Assembly (NCBI GenBank): GCA_002480345.1
Contig: DLBY01000061.1
Coordinates: 29,269 to 78,821, forward strand
Direction: 5' to 3'
Source of the DNA: Phycisphaerales bacterium UBA7812
GTDB lineage: Bacteria; Planctomycetota; Phycisphaerae; Phycisphaerales; UBA1924
DNA: 49,553 bases
Made by a program: the position numbers and the translations under genes. Below, one piece after another: positions 41,998 to 49,553 of the stretch; position 1 is the first letter of the stretch, and every line of letters starts with the position of its first letter. The notes under the pieces are model-generated. The model had not been told where the DNA came from. It did not search any database and saw only the letters and a program-made list of their open reading frames with translations.

Positions 41998-43617
41998 ATG
42001 GGCTGGACGAGCGCCGTCGGCTGGGCACTGCGAGCGAAGATGGGGCGCCGCGCCCGCCTGCTCCGGAACGACGACCGCTGGGGCACATACACCGCCCGGA
42101 TCCAGGCGAGCACGCTCCGCACGCTGCTCCGGCACGCGGCGGGAACCGAGGTGGGCCGCGAATCGGGCTTCGGAGACATCGCGGATCTCGAGCAGCCGGT
42201 CGAGGTTCTCGACGCGTATCGCGCCGCGGTCCCGATCGGGGACTGGTACACCGTCAAGGACCGCGTCGCGCGGATGCGCGAGGGCGCCGAGCCGGATGTG
42301 CTCTGGCCCGGGCTCGTCAAACGGTTCGCGCAGACCAGCGGCACCACCGCGGGGGACAAGTTCATCCCGGTGACCGACGAGATGATGCGTTCGAACTACC
42401 GGGCGAGCCTCGACATCTTCGCGAGTCTGATCAACCGGGGTGTCCCGCTGGGCCGCGTGACCGGGGGACGCTGCCTCTTCCTGGGCGGATCGAGCGATCT
42501 GAGAACGGATGCGAACGGGATCATCACCGCGGACCTCTCGGGGCTGGTCACCCCCCTGATCCGCTGGCCGATCAGCGCCGTGTATTCGCCCGGGCCCGAG
42601 ATCGCGTTGATCAGCGACTGGCCCAAAAAGATCGAGGCGATGGCGACGCTCACCAAGGATCAGGACATCCGCATGATCAGCGGGATGCCCAGTTGGGCGT
42701 CGGTCCTCATGGAGCGGGTGCTCGAAATCACCGGGAAGCCCACCATCCGCGAGGTCTGGCCCAACCTTGAGGTCTTCGTGCACGGGGGCGTCCGGTACGG
42801 CCCCTTCAAGCCCCGCATCGGTTCGCTGGTCACGGGAGCGCCGGACGGGGATATTCCCGTCCGGCACGAGCTCTATCCCGCGAGCGAGGGATTTATCGCG
42901 ATGCAGGACCGCTCGGACGACCCGGGTATGCGCCTGCTGGTGGACATCGACAATTTCTATGAATTCGTGCCGCTCGAATCGGTCGGCGAAGACGGACGCA
43001 TCCCGGGAGATGCGAGGGCGTATACGGCGTCGGAGGCCCAGCCCGGTGTGCGGTATGTGGTGGTGATCACCTCTTGTGCCGGGCTCTGGCGCTACACCAT
43101 CGGTGATGTCGTCGAGTTCGACGATGTCCCGGGGGACCTGACGGGCAATGGAGGAACGGGCCCGGCTCGTCTCCGGATCGTGGGACGGCACCGTCACTTC
43201 ATCAACGCGTTCGGCGAGAACCTGATCGTCGAGCACATCGAACGCGCCGTCGAGGCCGCGACGCGTGCCACCGGCTTGGCGATCGGCGAGTTCACCGCGG
43301 CGCCGGTCTACCCGGAGACGGGCCGCTCGGCGGGTCTCGAGCTGGTGATCGAAGCGGACAGGACCAGCAGCGATCTGGTGGCACGGTTCGGTGCCGCCTT
43401 TGACGAGTCGCTGAAGAGCCAGAATGTGGACTACACGACCAAGCGGGGCGAGGACCTCGGGATGGCGCCCCCCACGATCACCCCCGTTCCGCTGGGGTCG
43501 TTTCATGCCTGGATGGCTGCGAACGGCAAGCTGGGCGGGCAGCACAAGTGCCCCCGCTGCGCGAATCACCGCGAGTATGTCGAGGGCATCTCACAGCTTC
43601 TGGAAACAACCTCCTGA
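41998..43617 (+). CDS. GH3-family acyl-adenylating enzyme
   Basis: A 539-residue bacterial GH3 protein. GH3 enzymes activate a carboxylic acid with ATP and join it to an amino acid; the plant members conjugate indole-acetate and jasmonate. Motifs seen are the nucleotide loop QTSGTTAGDKFIPVT near residue 106, HELYPASEGFIAMQD, the VITSCAGLWRYTIGDVV strand and the late GENLIVEHIERAV. These fit GH3 well. The substrate in bacteria is mostly unknown. The final part has a CPRCANHRE motif, a CxxC that is less usual for the family. The gene follows an alpha/beta hydrolase by 11 bases. Confidence 0.9.
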   Translation: MGWTSAVGWALRAKMGRRARLLRNDDRWGTYTARIQASTLRTLLRHAAGTEVGRESGFGDIADLEQPVEVLDAYRAAVPIGDWYTVKDRVARMREGAEPDVLWPGLVKRFAQTSGTTAGDKFIPVTDEMMRSNYRASLDIFASLINRGVPLGRVTGGRCLFLGGSSDLRTDANGIITADLSGLVTPLIRWPISAVYSPGPEIALISDWPKKIEAMATLTKDQDIRMISGMPSWASVLMERVLEITGKPTIREVWPNLEVFVHGGVRYGPFKPRIGSLVTGAPDGDIPVRHELYPASEGFIAMQDRSDDPGMRLLVDIDNFYEFVPLESVGEDGRIPGDARAYTASEAQPGVRYVVVITSCAGLWRYTIGDVVEFDDVPGDLTGNGGTGPARLRIVGRHRHFINAFGENLIVEHIERAVEAATRATGLAIGEFTAAPVYPETGRSAGLELVIEADRTSSDLVARFGAAFDESLKSQNVDYTTKRGEDLGMAPPTITPVPLGSFHAWMAANGKLGGQHKCPRCANHREYVEGISQLLETTS

Positions 43618-43662
43618 GGACAACCACGGATTCCGCCCACGCCGGGCACGATCTCAACGGTG

Positions 43663-43691
43663 TGGCAATCTCGCCCCGGATCTGCTATATC
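43663..43691 (+). promoter_or_regulatory. Possible promoter of the DinB gene
   Basis: TGGCAA (43663-43668), 17-base spacer and TATATC (43686-43691). The -35 match is weak. The ATG at 43732 has GAGGAG upstream, leaving a leader of about 34 bases. Confidence 0.35.
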
Positions 43692-43731
43692 TATTTGTTC
43701 CGCAATACTTTTTGTTGATCGAGGAGTGCGT

Positions 43732-44262
43732 ATGTCTGAACAACAACCGGCGGACGGCGCGGCGGTTCGCGACGCGTCGGTCGCGATCCTGCAGCAACTG
43801 GGCGAGACTCTCGGGCTCGTCGATGACCAGCAGTACACCACCCCGGGCCCGAGCGGCGCGACGATCGGCGCCCATGTCCGCCACACGCTCGATCACTACC
43901 GCAAACTCGCGGATGGGTACCGCGGCTCGACGACCGTCGCGTACGACCGCCGTGACAGGGGCGGGAGTGTCGAGACCCAGCGGAGCGCCGCGATCGAGGA
44001 GACTCGGGCACTTGCCGGGATGTTCGCGAGCCTCGACGAGACGCAGATGTCGTTCCCGGTTCGCGTCCGCGCGATGGTCAGCGGGGATGGGCTCGAAGCG
44101 GAAATGGACTCGACGCTGGTCCGCGAACTCTGGTTCGCGAGCCACCATGCGATCCACCATGCCGCGATCCTGAAGCCCATCTTCGAAGCCGTGGGCGTCG
44201 AGTTGCCTGCCGAGTTCGGGCGAGCGCCCTCGACGGTGAACCACGAACAACCGACGGGCTGA
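43732..44262 (+). CDS. DinB-like metal-binding protein
   Basis: A 176-residue four-helix-bundle protein of the DinB/YfiT kind. The three metal-ligand histidines are probably in GAHVRHTLDHY and in ASHHAIHHAAIL. DinB-like proteins are thiol- or bacillithiol-dependent transferases or have unknown roles. The ATG at 43732 follows GAGGAG. The NRDE gene starts seven bases after the stop, so the two are likely one operon that runs on into nuoH. Confidence 0.85.
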   Translation: MSEQQPADGAAVRDASVAILQQLGETLGLVDDQQYTTPGPSGATIGAHVRHTLDHYRKLADGYRGSTTVAYDRRDRGGSVETQRSAAIEETRALAGMFASLDETQMSFPVRVRAMVSGDGLEAEMDSTLVRELWFASHHAIHHAAILKPIFEAVGVELPAEFGRAPSTVNHEQPTG

Positions 44263-44269
44263 CTTCGCT

Positions 44270-45085
44270 GTGTGCACGCTGAGTTTCATCTCGATCCGGG
44301 GCGGCGGCGTCCGCCTCGTGCACAGCCGCGACGAGCAGCGGACGCGGAGCGCGGGGCACCCACCGAGCGTCAAGGCTGCGGGCGGCTACCGGCTCGTGGC
44401 GCCGCGTGACCCGGACGCCGGGGGCACCTGGGTCGCCGGTCGTGACGACGGCGTGATCCTCGCGGTGATGAACCGCAATCCGGAGCCTCCACCGGTGCTT
44501 GATCGGGGTTCGCTCCTCAGCCGAGGGCTGATCGTCGAGTCGCTGTCGGAGACCGAGCCCGACGCCCTGCCCGATGCGCTGCGCTCCATCCGGGGGTCGC
44601 GCTACGCGCCGTTCAGGGCCTTTGCGGTGGTCCCGGGACGGGAGGGCCCTGTCGTCTGGGCGGCGGAATGGGACCGGTCCGACCCGACGCCCGATGCCCG
44701 CCCGCGGGTCACGCGTCACGCAACCCCCGTCTGTTGGGCGAGTTCCGGGCTCGGGGACTCCGTGGTCGCCGATCGGCTGCCGCTCTTCGACGAAATGGTC
44801 GCTGCCGCTCCCTCTCAGGAGTCGCAGGACGCCTATCACCGGCACGCGTGGTCGGGGCGGGGCGAGGCGAGCGTGTGGATGAGCCGGAAGGACGCGCGGA
44901 CGGTGAGCATCACGACCGTTGAGGCGTTCCCTCCAGAGTTATCCGGGCGCGACGAAGACGATATCGCGGTCCGGATGGTGCACCTCCCGGTCCACGCGGG
45001 TGAGTCGCCCGACGCGCCGATGACGGGCGGCGAGGTGTCGATCGAGACACTGAAGGCACGAAATCTGGCGTCCCGGGGCGGATGA
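44270..45085 (+). CDS. NRDE family protein (TANGO2-like)
   Basis: A 271-residue protein of the NRDE (TANGO2) family. It starts MCTLSF, so Cys2 is available as an N-terminal nucleophile as in N-terminal hydrolases, and the SRDEQR phrase near residue 20 is the NRDE motif with Ser in place of Asn. GGTWVAGRDDGVILAVMNR is the next conserved strand. The function is not known in bacteria. The start is GTG at 44270. It ends with ATGA overlapping the nuoH start at 45082-45085, so nuoH is probably translated after it. Confidence 0.87.
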   Translation: MCTLSFISIRGGGVRLVHSRDEQRTRSAGHPPSVKAAGGYRLVAPRDPDAGGTWVAGRDDGVILAVMNRNPEPPPVLDRGSLLSRGLIVESLSETEPDALPDALRSIRGSRYAPFRAFAVVPGREGPVVWAAEWDRSDPTPDARPRVTRHATPVCWASSGLGDSVVADRLPLFDEMVAAAPSQESQDAYHRHAWSGRGEASVWMSRKDARTVSITTVEAFPPELSGRDEDDIAVRMVHLPVHAGESPDAPMTGGEVSIETLKARNLASRGG

Positions 45086-46521
45086 CGCCGCTACAGTTGG
45101 CACCCATGGACTTCATCACTGATTTCATCGAGCAGAATGTGTCCGCCCAGCTCTTCGTGAGCGTGCATGTGCTGCTGATCATGCTGCATGTGATCCTGCT
45201 CTCGGTCGCCTATCTGGTGATGGCGGAGCGGAAATTCTCGGCGTACATCCAGGACCGCCTCGGACCCAACCGGGTCGGGTTCGACTTCGGGCTCCCCTTC
45301 CTGAAGTTCCTGAGCACCAAGGGCGCCCTCAAGGGATGCCTCGGGCTCGGGCAGCCCCTCGCCGACGGGATCAAGTTCCTCCTCAAGGAGGACTACACGC
45401 CGGGCCGCGTGGACAAGGTGCTCTTTACCCTTGCGCCCGTCTTTATCATCATCCCGGCGCTCATCGGCTTCGCGGTGATCCCGTGGGGCGGCTTCTGGGA
45501 TCTGGGCGACATCCCCACCCCCCTCGGCACGATCGAGGGCGGACGCGTGCTCGTTGCGGGCGCCGATGTCAACATCGGCATCGTCTACCTGCTCGCGGTC
45601 GCGTCGCTGGGCGTCTACGGCGTCACGCTGGGCGGCTGGGCCTCCAACAGCAAGTATTCGTTTCTGGGCGGCCTGCGCGCGACCGCCCAGATGATCTCCT
45701 ACGAGATCCCGCTGGGCCTCAGCCTGATGGCGGCGCTTCTGATCATCGGGTCCGTGATCCCGACACGCATCATCGATTACCAAGTCGAGCACGGCTGGCT
45801 CGTGCTCGCCCAGCCCCTCGCGGCGGTGCTGTTCTTCATCGCGATCCTCGCGGAGGCGAACCGCGCCCCGTTCGATAACGCGGAGGCGGAGCAGGAACTT
45901 GTCGGCGGGTACCACACCGAGTATTCGTCCATGCGGTTCGCGCTCTACTTCCTCGCCGAATACGCCCACATGGTGACCAGCGCGTCGTTTCTCGTGCTGC
46001 TCTTCTTCGGGGGCTACCACCTCCCGCTCGGGTTCCTGGGCGAGGATCATCTTCTGAGCCCCACCGCGACCGGGTTCCTCGCGGTTCTCGCGAAGACTGG
46101 CGTGTTCTTCGGCAAGGTCCTGTTCGTGAACTTCGTGCAGATCGTCATCCGATGGACCGTCCCCCGCATCCGGTACGACCAAGTCATGATGCTGGGTTGG
46201 CAGAGCCTGATCCCCATCAGCCTCGCGGTCGTCGTGATGACAAGCATCATGGTTTACTTCGGGATGACCCCTGCCGACACCGCGACCTGGGGCCTCCCGA
46301 CCGCGTTCACCTGGTTCCCGATGTTCGCCGCGAACATGGTCCTGCTGGTCGGCGTGATGCTCTTCCAGACCACGCTGCCCCGCTCGACGATCAACCGGCA
46401 GATCCGGATGTACGGCTCTCGGTTCCACCCGGTCGAGGGTGAAATGGTCAACACCGCCCCCACCGACCCGGTCGCGCTCGAGGATCGCCCGGTCCAAGGG
46501 ACCGCGCCGGTTGCGGGCTGA
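45082..46521 (+). CDS. nuoH: NADH-quinone oxidoreductase subunit H
   Basis: NuoH is the membrane subunit that shapes the quinone chamber of complex I. The 479-residue protein has the family phrases YLVMAERKFSAYIQDRLGPNRVG, DGIKFLLKEDYTP, EANRAPFDNAEAEQELVGGYHTEYSSM (quoted in part) and AEYAHM. About eight to nine hydrophobic helices are seen. It is much longer than the usual 320-350 residues, mainly because of an extended C-terminal half. The ATG at 45082 overlaps the NRDE stop; an internal ATG at 45106 is possible. nuoA-G are absent around it and nuoB is on the other strand 30 kb away. Confidence 0.93.
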   Translation: MTPLQLAPMDFITDFIEQNVSAQLFVSVHVLLIMLHVILLSVAYLVMAERKFSAYIQDRLGPNRVGFDFGLPFLKFLSTKGALKGCLGLGQPLADGIKFLLKEDYTPGRVDKVLFTLAPVFIIIPALIGFAVIPWGGFWDLGDIPTPLGTIEGGRVLVAGADVNIGIVYLLAVASLGVYGVTLGGWASNSKYSFLGGLRATAQMISYEIPLGLSLMAALLIIGSVIPTRIIDYQVEHGWLVLAQPLAAVLFFIAILAEANRAPFDNAEAEQELVGGYHTEYSSMRFALYFLAEYAHMVTSASFLVLLFFGGYHLPLGFLGEDHLLSPTATGFLAVLAKTGVFFGKVLFVNFVQIVIRWTVPRIRYDQVMMLGWQSLIPISLAVVVMTSIMVYFGMTPADTATWGLPTAFTWFPMFAANMVLLVGVMLFQTTLPRSTINRQIRMYGSRFHPVEGEMVNTAPTDPVALEDRPVQGTAPVAG

Positions 46522-46712
46522 TCTCCGACTGGAGCGACCGGGACCCGTTCGCAACCCGATCATCGCTGCATGGAGACCACGAACACGACGCGTAAATCGT
46601 GCGTCGGTCGTGGAAACGCCCTCCGCTGCCGACCTACCATCCGGGCCCCGCGTGCTTCGTCGGGGCCTTTGACGACCACCGAACCCACGCCGAGACGCTC
46701 GGAGCCCGTGCC

Positions 46713-47105
46713 ATGAACCAGCAAGAAGTCCTCGCCGCCATCAACGCCGACGCGATCAAGACCGATCTGCCGCGTTTCGACATCGGCGACACCCTCAATG
46801 TCCACCAGCGGATCGTGGAGGGCGACAAGGAACGCATCCAGGTCTATTCGGGCGTGCTCATCAGCCGCAAGGGCGGGGGCATGAACGAGATGATCACCGT
46901 CCGGCGCATCGTTGACAACATCGGCGTTGAGCGGACCTGGCCCCTCAACAGCCCCCTGATCGCGAAGATCGAGGTCGTGCGCCGGGGTGATGCTCGCCGC
47001 AGCAAGCTCTACTACCTGCGCGACCGGGTGGGCAAGAGCCGCCGCCTCCGCGATCGCCGCCGCGGCATGAAGCATGTCGAGGGTCAGCCGACCGTCCAGC
47101 GGTGA
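46713..47105 (+). CDS. rplS: 50S ribosomal protein L19
   Basis: L19 sits at the 30S-50S interface. The 130-residue protein has family phrases FDIGDTLNVHQRIVEG, RIQVYSGVLISRKGGG and the basic end RSKLYYLRDRVGKSRRL. Its length is at the upper end of the normal range. Upstream GGAG precedes the ATG at 46713. In most bacteria rplS follows rpsP-rimM-trmD; here it stands alone between nuoH and OsmC and has its own terminator. Confidence 0.96.
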   Translation: MNQQEVLAAINADAIKTDLPRFDIGDTLNVHQRIVEGDKERIQVYSGVLISRKGGGMNEMITVRRIVDNIGVERTWPLNSPLIAKIEVVRRGDARRSKLYYLRDRVGKSRRLRDRRRGMKHVEGQPTVQR

Positions 47106-47131
47106 GCGGCATCGCCAACCCGATTCGTACC

Positions 47132-47160
47132 AAAGCCCCGCCTGTGCGGGGTTTTTCTTT
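47132..47160 (+). terminator. Intrinsic terminator of rplS
   Basis: A 6-bp GC stem (47136-47141 with 47146-47151, loop of 4) followed by five T then CTTT. It lies 30 bases after the rplS stop. Confidence 0.85.
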
Positions 47161-47273
47161 GTGCTCGAGTTCCCGCGAGCACGGCGTCCCGGGTTGCCGG
47201 GACCGTTGCAATCTCAGCGCGATCTGAACACCGAATCACGCCGGACGCACCTCACCATCGGTACGCTGCCCCG

Positions 47274-47696
47274 ATGGAACCGATTGTCTCCGCAACGCTC
47301 GCGACCCAGCACTACCACACCACCTGCGTCGTCGGCACCGACGGCCGGCACGAGTTCGTCTGCGACGAGCCGACCGACTTGGGCGGACAGGATCTGGGCC
47401 CGACCCCCGTCGAGGTCTTCTGCGGCTCCATCGCGGCGTGCAAGGCGATGACCGCCCGCATGTACGCGGACCGCAAGGAATGGCCCGTCGAGTCGATCTC
47501 GTGCACGGTTCGGCACAGGCTCCGCGTGCAGGAAGGCAGCGACCGACCGACCAAGGTCCCCCACCTTGACATCACGATTCAGTTCACCGGTGATCTCGAC
47601 GACGAGCAGCGCGCCCGCCTGAAGGAGATCGCCGAGCGTTGCCCCGTGCAGCGGATGATCGAGGGCGAGTGCATCATCTCGACCACGCTGGACTGA
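47274..47696 (+). CDS. OsmC-like peroxiredoxin family protein
   Basis: A 140-residue OsmC/Ohr-fold protein. The peroxidatic Cys is in AACKAMTAR near residue 62, on the central helix, and the second Cys is in ERCPVQRM near residue 125. This pair fits the organic-peroxide-reducing OsmC family. The ATG at 47274 was chosen. The glpQ gene begins 21 bases after the stop, so both may be one transcript. Confidence 0.9.
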   Translation: MEPIVSATLATQHYHTTCVVGTDGRHEFVCDEPTDLGGQDLGPTPVEVFCGSIAACKAMTARMYADRKEWPVESISCTVRHRLRVQEGSDRPTKVPHLDITIQFTGDLDDEQRARLKEIAERCPVQRMIEGECIISTTLD

Positions 47697-47717
47697 TCGC
47701 GGAAGGAGTCGAACGCG

Positions 47718-48824
47718 ATGAAGAAGCCCCGCTTGTTGTTCGTGCTGGGTATGTGCTGCGGAACGGGCATCGCGTCCGTCCCACCCTCATCAACCTCCAT
47801 ACCCAGCACGATCCCGGTTCTTGAGCGTTTTCTAGACGGCGAATTGGAGAAGGCTCCACTACGGTTCGGGGCGATCGCCTCCGCCTTCCGCCTCGCCGTC
47901 CGCCCCGACGGCAAGCCCCTCATCATCGCCCACCGCGGCGCGTCCGGCTACCTCCCCGAGCACACCCTCGCCGCCTACGCCGCCGCGTACTTCATGGGCG
48001 CGGATGTGATCGAGCCCGATGTCGTGCTCACGAAGGACGGCGTTCCCATCTGCTCCCATGACATCACACTCGACGAGACGACCGATATCGCCCAGAGATT
48101 TCCCGGGCGCGCCCGCGACGACGGCAAGCACTACGCGATCGACTTCACGCTCGCGGAAATCAAGACACTCGAAAAACTCGGGCGTGAGAGCCGCGTCCGG
48201 ATGCGCGGGCACACGATTCCGACGCTCGGCGAGATGATCGGGTTGGTGCAGAATCTGAACGAGCGCACGGGGCGGACGGTTGGGATCATCCCGGAGCCGA
48301 AGAAGCCGGAGTTTCATCGCGGTGAAGATCGGGAGATCGAGCGGGTGCTCGTCGAGACGCTCGCGTCGCACGGATACACGGACCGGGACGACCCGTGCGT
48401 CATCCAGTGCTTCGATCTCGACTCGCTCTGGATGATGCGTGATGAACTGGGGTGCGATCTGACGCTCGCGTTCGTCTTTGGCGAACAACCCAGCCGCGAG
48501 ACGCTCGACCGCGCCGCCGAATTCTGCGACGCGTTCGGGCCGAAATATACGATGCTGATCGAATCGCCGGCGCTGATGGAAGCGTTCTTACCCGGTGGCG
48601 ACTTCGAGCGATTCGGGCTCTATCCCTGGACTTTCGGAGACGACCCCGAGCCCGCTCACGAAGCCTTCCGGCTCGGCGTTGCGGGAATCTTCATCGACTA
48701 CACCGATGTCGGCGTCGCCGCGAGAGACCGGGCGATGAGCAGACTTGCCACCCCTGACGCTCCAGCGACCGAGCCCGTCACACCCGGCAGCGGCCGTCCT
48801 CGCACGCGCCCTTCCGCCCCGTAA
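47718..48824 (+). CDS. glpQ: Glycerophosphodiester phosphodiesterase, GlpQ type
   Basis: GlpQ hydrolyses deacylated phospholipids such as glycerophosphocholine to glycerol-3-phosphate. The 368-residue protein shows the GDPD signature IIAHRGASGYLPEHTL with the first catalytic His, the acid pair in DVIEPDVVLTKDG and the second His in CSHDITLDET. The RARDDGKHYAIDFTLAEI stretch is typical of the periplasmic type. A signal peptide at residues 1-20 (MKKPRLLFVLGMCCGTGIAS) fits export, possibly as a lipoprotein through Cys13 or Cys14. GGAAGGAG precedes the ATG. Its end overlaps the DCC gene by 47 bases. Confidence 0.93.
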   Translation: MKKPRLLFVLGMCCGTGIASVPPSSTSIPSTIPVLERFLDGELEKAPLRFGAIASAFRLAVRPDGKPLIIAHRGASGYLPEHTLAAYAAAYFMGADVIEPDVVLTKDGVPICSHDITLDETTDIAQRFPGRARDDGKHYAIDFTLAEIKTLEKLGRESRVRMRGHTIPTLGEMIGLVQNLNERTGRTVGIIPEPKKPEFHRGEDREIERVLVETLASHGYTDRDDPCVIQCFDLDSLWMMRDELGCDLTLAFVFGEQPSRETLDRAAEFCDAFGPKYTMLIESPALMEAFLPGGDFERFGLYPWTFGDDPEPAHEAFRLGVAGIFIDYTDVGVAARDRAMSRLATPDAPATEPVTPGSGRPRTRPSAP

Positions 48825-49209
48825 GCCGGAGTCGGTACTTGGCGAAGAAGCGATACGCGGCGTCGAACACGGGTCTCAGGATCGGCCACCCAGTTGGCGC
48901 CCACAGCCAGCCCCAGCCCACCGCCGCGTATGCCCGGCGGAACACCTCCATGCCGGTGACGAGGTCGCCGGACTCGGTGACGCCGTGGATCTCGCCCATG
49001 ACATCCTCGAAGGACTTCCCGTACCGGGCGGGATCGAAGTCCGGCGCGGTGATGTCGACGAGCTCGAGGCGTCCCCTGCCCCTGTCGAGTTTCTCGAGCA
49101 GGCGTGCCTCGTGCCGGCAAAGCGGGCATTCACCATCGATCAGGATGGTGAACTCGGGCGTGTCCAGACGCTCGCCTGCTTGACCTGAATGCCGGAGGGT
49201 GTGAGCCAT
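48778..49209 (-). CDS. DCC family thiol-disulfide oxidoreductase (DUF393)
   Basis: A 143-residue protein of the DCC family. The N-terminal motif DGECPLC carries a CxxC redox pair near residue 29, in a thioredoxin-like setting. The later stretch WGWLWAPTGWPILRP is family-typical. It ends in GACEDGRCRV, with two more Cys that may bind metal or take part in redox. Its physiological role is unknown. The start ATG at 49209 is chosen because the DUF393 fold begins soon after it; the upstream open frame overlaps the sheath gene and looks non-coding. It is convergent with glpQ and overlaps it. Confidence 0.85.
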   Translation of the reverse strand: MAHTLRHSGQAGERLDTPEFTILIDGECPLCRHEARLLEKLDRGRGRLELVDITAPDFDPARYGKSFEDVMGEIHGVTESGDLVTGMEVFRRAYAAVGWGWLWAPTGWPILRPVFDAAYRFFAKYRLRLTGRKGACEDGRCRV

Positions 49210-49360
49210 CTGTATTTCTTCGACTGTTCGGGTCGGGGCGATGCACGCTTCCCGGGGCAAACGCGGGCCGACGCCCGGTCGTGATAGACTGCGGGAGCGG
49301 TGAAAGTCGGCCGGTTCTCGGTCCGACACGCGGCGCGAAGGGCTGGGAAAGGACAAGGCG

Positions 49361-49553
49361 ATGTCGATGCACTTCTCGTTCAACGACGGACGGGCGCCGC
49401 GTTCCGGAGACGGCGCCCCCCGGGGCGACCGCCCGGACAGCGAGCGAGCCTTCAGGATCTTGGTGATCGCCGATTTTTCGGGACGAGAGAGCCGGGGCGT
49501 GCTCGACCCGCTCACGGACCGGAAGCCCGTGCGTGTGGACCTGGACCGCCTTG
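49361..49553 (+). CDS. Probable type VI secretion sheath protein, TssB-like (3' end missing)
   Basis: Only the first 64 codons are present. Residues 34-64 contain AFRILVIADFSGR and DRKPVRVDLDRL, which strongly resemble the N-terminal pattern of contractile-sheath proteins of the TssB/VipA kind (RILV-x-x-DFSGR ... KPVRVDxDN). In planctomycetes and myxobacteria such N-termini can lead into a fused sheath protein. The ATG at 49361 follows GGAAAGGACAAGG. TAGACT at 49285-49290 could be a -10 box. The identity rests on two short motifs, so it is tentative. Other T6SS genes, if any, would lie past the right edge. Confidence 0.55.
   Translation, partial: MSMHFSFNDGRAPRSGDGAPRGDRPDSERAFRILVIADFSGRESRGVLDPLTDRKPVRVDLDRL

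Noticed and set aside
28087..43617. Phytohormone theme: LOG (cytokinin), tryptophanase (indole) and GH3 (auxin conjugation) in one window
   Set aside because: The three genes are in separate transcription units many kb apart and each family has non-hormone roles in bacteria. Co-location looks like chance.
49210..49515. N-terminal extension of the DCC gene by about 100 residues
   Set aside because: The extension overlaps the sheath gene start and is Arg/Ser/Pro-rich in shadow style; the DUF393 domain begins just after the ATG at 49209.
1..49553. tRNA genes, rRNA, CRISPR arrays, phage or transposase genes
   Set aside because: I found no tRNA T-loop-like sequences, no spaced direct-repeat arrays and no integrase or transposase motifs. 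A covariance search would be needed for a firm negative.

Overview
The window is about 49.5 kb of high-GC DNA with dense, mostly short-gap genes on both strands. Content points to a planctomycete, most likely of the class Phycisphaerae. Four secreted proteins end in the same roughly 55-residue two-part tail closing in Gly-Cys-Pro (the tail NCBI names the GC-type dockerin, known mainly from Phycisphaerales). There is also a PEP-CTERM-like secreted protein, scattered complex I genes, and the first 64 codons of what looks like a contractile-sheath (type VI secretion) protein at the right edge. The lineage is inferred from family knowledge; no 16S or other marker is present.

Layout. 1-8.6 kb: the end of purL, a minus-strand set (ribE, ruvC, a sigma-54 response regulator and a lone receiver protein), a lipoprotein beta-propeller and purH. 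8.7-12.7 kb: an HNH protein that appears to be read from a leaderless transcript, then two tandem secreted dockerin-tail proteins. 12.8-20.9 kb: mostly minus-strand housekeeping genes (TIGR00266, YedK/SRAP, nuoB with its own terminator, an ACT protein, a BrkB/YihY membrane protein, a pseudouridine synthase and a DUF1232-like protein), with an AT-richer HEAT-like gene and a coiled-coil gene on the plus strand. 21-28 kb: sucC, an MITE-like repeat, then a secretome block: a trypsin-like protease with dockerin tail, a GH16 glycosidase with dockerin tail, a SnoaL-like protein and a PEP-CTERM-like protein. 28-38.4 kb: LOG family, PrpD, a small membrane protein, tryptophanase, a second MITE-like repeat, CPBP protease, MscS channel, thiolase, SDR, a 44-residue membrane protein, Dus and YkgJ. 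38.6-49.5 kb: a LolCDE-like ABC pair, alpha/beta hydrolase, bacterial GH3, DinB, NRDE, nuoH, rplS, OsmC, glpQ, a DCC thiol protein and the partial sheath gene.

How the genes fit together. Metabolic genes cover purine synthesis (purL, purH), riboflavin (ribE), the TCA cycle (sucC), the respiratory chain (nuoB, nuoH), acetyl-CoA/propionate chemistry (thiolase, PrpD) and tryptophan breakdown (tnaA). Several are split from their usual partners: sucC has no sucD next to it, rplS has no trmD, and nuoB and nuoH lie about 30 kb apart. Tight coupling (ATGA or GTGA overlaps) is seen for the synthase/BrkB, PrpD/LOG, MscS/CPBP and NRDE/nuoH pairs.

The least explained content is the family of GC-terminated dockerin tails, the 83-89 bp inverted-repeat elements, a probable AUU start codon for the GH16 gene, and promoters placed so that transcription should begin at or within a base of the start codon. 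All calls come from reading the sequence; no searches were run.
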